From positions 6,696,001 to 6,760,000 of the forward strand of contig NW_027478385.1 of the NCBI RefSeq assembly GCF_051014685.1: a DNA stretch of 64,000 bases, given 5' to 3'. A program made the translations under genes and the position numbers. This DNA comes from Ptiloglossa arizonensis. Taxonomy: Eukaryota > Arthropoda > Insecta > Hymenoptera > Colletidae. Positions within the stretch are counted from its first letter, which is position 1, and every line of letters starts with the position of its first letter. Below the pieces are notes generated by a model. It saw only the letters and a program-made list of their open reading frames with translations, searched no databases and was not told the DNA's origin. Shown here one piece after another: positions 62,228-64,000 of the stretch.

Positions 62228-64000
62228 GGAATTTTTGGGTTAGGTCAATCCGTTCGCGAGATATGGGACATTGAAGCTAAGAAATTATTGAGAAGACAAC
62301 AAATCTTTCGCACTTCTGCTGCTCCAAACGCTTAACCAGAATGGCCTAGGGAAAAAATACCCATACCTTTGTAATCGGACGAGTTTCTACTTTCAGTTAC
62401 AATACGAATTTTTGGGTTAGGTCAATCCGTTCGCGAGATATCGGACTTTGAATCTAAGAAATGGTTGACAAGACAACAAATTTTTCGCACTTCTGCTGCT
62501 CCAATCGCTTAATCAGAACGGCCTAGGGGAAAAATACACATACGGTTGTAATCGGGCGAGTTTCTACTTTCATACGCAGCAGGAATTTTTGGGTTTGGTC
62601 AATCCGTTCGCGAGATATGGAACATTGAAGCTAAGAAATTGTTGAGAAGACAACAAATCTTTCGCACTTCTGCTGCTCCAAACGCTTAACCAGAATGGCC
62701 TAGGGAAAAAATACCCATACCTTTGTAATCGGACGAGTTTCTACTTTCAGTTACAATAGGAATTTTTGGGTTAGGTCAATCCGTTCGCGAGATATGGGAG
62801 TTTGAAGACAAGAAATGGTTGAGAAGGCAAAAAACTTTTCGCAATTCTGCTGCTCCAAATGCTTAGCCAGAATGGGCTAGGGAAAAAATACACATACCGT
62901 TGTAATCGGGCGAGTATCTACTTTCAGATGCAACAGGAATTTTTGGGTTAGGTCAATCCGTTCGCGAGATATGGGAGTTTGAAGCTAAGAACTGGTTGAG
63001 AAGACAACAAATTTTTCGCACTTCTGCTGCTCCAAACGCTTAACCAGAATGGCCCAGGGAAAAAATACACATACCGTTGTAATCGGGCGAGTTTCTGCTT
63101 TCAGATGCAATAGGAATTTTTGGGTTAGGTCAATCCGTTCGCGAGATATGGGACATTGAAGCTAAGAAATGGTTGAGAAGACAACAAATTTTTCGCACTT
63201 CTGCTGCTCCAAACGCTTAACCAGAATGGCCTAGGGGAAAAATACACACACCGTTGTAATCGGGCGAGCTTCTACTTTCAAATGCAATAGGAATTTTTGG
63301 GTTAGGTAAATCCGTTCGCGAGATATGAGAGTTTGAAGCTAAGAAATGGTTGAGAAGAGAACAAATTTTTCGCAATTCTGCTGCTCCAAACGCTTAACCA
63401 GAATGGCATGGGAAAAAATACACATACCGTTGTTATCGGGCGAGTTTCTACTTTCAAATGCAATAGGAATTTTTGGGTTAGGTCAATCCGTTCGCGAGAT
63501 ATGGGAGTTTGAAGCTAAGAAATGGTTGAGAAGAGAACAAATTTTTCGCAATTCTGCTGCTCCAAACGCTTAACCAGAATGGCCTAGGGAAAAAATACAC
63601 ACACCTTTGTAGTCGGGCGAGTTTCTACTTTCAAATGCAATAGGAATTTTTGGGTTAGGTCAATTCGTTCGCGAGATATGGGACATTGAAGCTAAGAAAT
63701 GGTTGAGAAGACAACAAATTTTTCGCACTTCTGCTGCTCCAATCGCTTAACCAGAATGGCCTAGGGGAAAAATACAGGTACCGTTGTAATTGGGCGAGTT
63801 TCTACTTTCAGATGCAACAGGAATTTTTGGGTTAGGTCAATCCGTTCGCGAGATATGGGAGTTTGAAGCTAAGAACTGGTTGAGAAGACAACAAATTTTT
63901 CGCACTTCTGCTGCTCCAAACCCTTAACCAGAATGGCCCAGGGAAAAAATGCACATACCGTTGTAATCGGGCGAGCTTCTGCTTTCAGATGCAATAGGAA
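62228..64000 (+). repeat. Region F repeat, copy 2 (truncated by window end)
   Basis: This is the start of a second copy of the 5,661-bp unit, cut off after about 1.77 kb. It includes the aactgg monomers at 62992 and 63876, and the gtaattggg and aatgcacatacc variants. It has tacaggtaccg at about 63772, as at about 61121, where 58115 has tacacgtaccg. In that detail it is closer to the inner 61-kb copy than to its positional partner, which suggests exchange between copies. Confidence 0.75.

Larger units (their letters stand above)
1..64000 (+). repeat. ~177-bp tandem satellite array filling the window
   Basis: The opening phrase tttgaagctaagaaatgg recurs at 1, 178 and 355 and then about every 177 bp to the end, giving roughly 362 monomers in one orientation. 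Each monomer carries the same landmarks in order: gaagctaagaaatgg, an AATTTTTCGC tract, gctgctccaaacgcttaacc, ggcctagggaaaaaatac, taccgttgtaatcgggcgag, ctactttcagatgcaatagg, a second AATTTTTGGG tract, and tcaatccgttcgcgagatat. Monomers differ by scattered substitutions and 1-bp indels. For example, variants with acaaagtttcgc or ggcatggg are 176 bp. No non-satellite DNA interrupts the array. Satellites of this size with higher-order organisation are usually centromeric or pericentromeric; that role is inferred here, not shown. The species is not identifiable from what I can see. Confidence 0.98.

Noticed and set aside
33013..63573. Recurring open frames of 61-95 codons on both strands (for example at 33013, 35100, 46138, 53193 and 63346)
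   Set aside because: They are readings of the satellite. The 177-bp monomer is 59 codons long, so a frame persists across monomers until a stop. The peptides repeat internally with the monomer period, appear as overlapping antisense pairs, and recur wherever the same monomers recur. There is no independent sign of coding.
1..64000. CRISPR-like regular repetition
   Set aside because: There are no short direct repeats separated by unique spacers. The whole 177-bp period is repeated and neighbouring monomers are similar along their full length. No cas genes are present.
1..64000. Identification as a known satellite such as Arabidopsis CEN180 or the 177-bp cucumber type III repeat
   Set aside because: The sequence does not look like CEN180 as I know it. 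For the cucumber repeat only the length agrees, and I cannot recall its sequence well enough to compare. A database search with the consensus would decide.
1..64000. tRNA, rRNA, snRNA or transposon remains
   Set aside because: No stretch departs from the monomer pattern long enough to hold any of these, and no terminal repeats or target-site duplications interrupt the array.

Overview
The whole window is one uninterrupted tandem satellite array. It consists of about 362 head-to-tail copies of a roughly 177-bp monomer, all in the same orientation, running off both ends. I found no gene, RNA gene, transposon insertion, CRISPR array or unique flanking sequence. The monomer is about 41% G+C by hand count on a consensus. 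It has short A/T tracts, a conserved CCTAGG core and a conserved segment reading ccgttcgcgagatatggg. A monomer near nucleosome-repeat length, arranged in multi-monomer higher-order repeats (HORs), is typical of (peri)centromeric or other constitutive heterochromatin in a plant or animal. I cannot name the species: I do not recognise the monomer, and its length alone does not identify a family.

Layout. (A) 1-2474: tail of an earlier block, related to 5.84-7.4 kb and 17.2-18.7 kb. (B) 2475-24057: two tandem copies of a very large repeat, 10,261 bp (about 58 monomers) and 11,322 bp (about 64 monomers). The second is longer because an internal 7-monomer module was amplified and then lost one monomer. 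(C) About 23.5-32.6 kb: a partial 5.66-kb-spaced duplication enclosing an 11-monomer (1,944-bp) tandem duplication. (D) 31490-43691: the cleanest HOR, a 22-monomer, 3,891-bp unit in three copies. The third copy gained an 884-bp duplication, lost a 354-bp one and lost 1 bp, giving 4,420 bp. (E) 43692-56566: a more diverged mosaic in which segments P, R and Q recur as P', Q' and R' in a different order and spacing, with a distinctive monomer subfamily (aagctgagtgggctgg). (F) 56567-64000: a 5,661-bp (about 32-monomer) repeat, one full copy and a truncated second copy, itself built from nested 4-, 5- and 17-monomer duplications.

Nothing here works as a gene system. The short open frames in the window are by-products of the monomer length being a multiple of three (59 codons) and recur wherever the same monomers recur. 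The interest lies in array architecture: nested amplification, single-monomer gains and losses, hybrid junction monomers, and a conserved CENP-B-box-like 17-mer. That 17-mer is one base from the core consensus in most monomers and matches it exactly in two. Segment boundaries were placed by eye and are good to a few tens of bases. Spacings between diagnostic variants were calculated from coordinates and are firmer.
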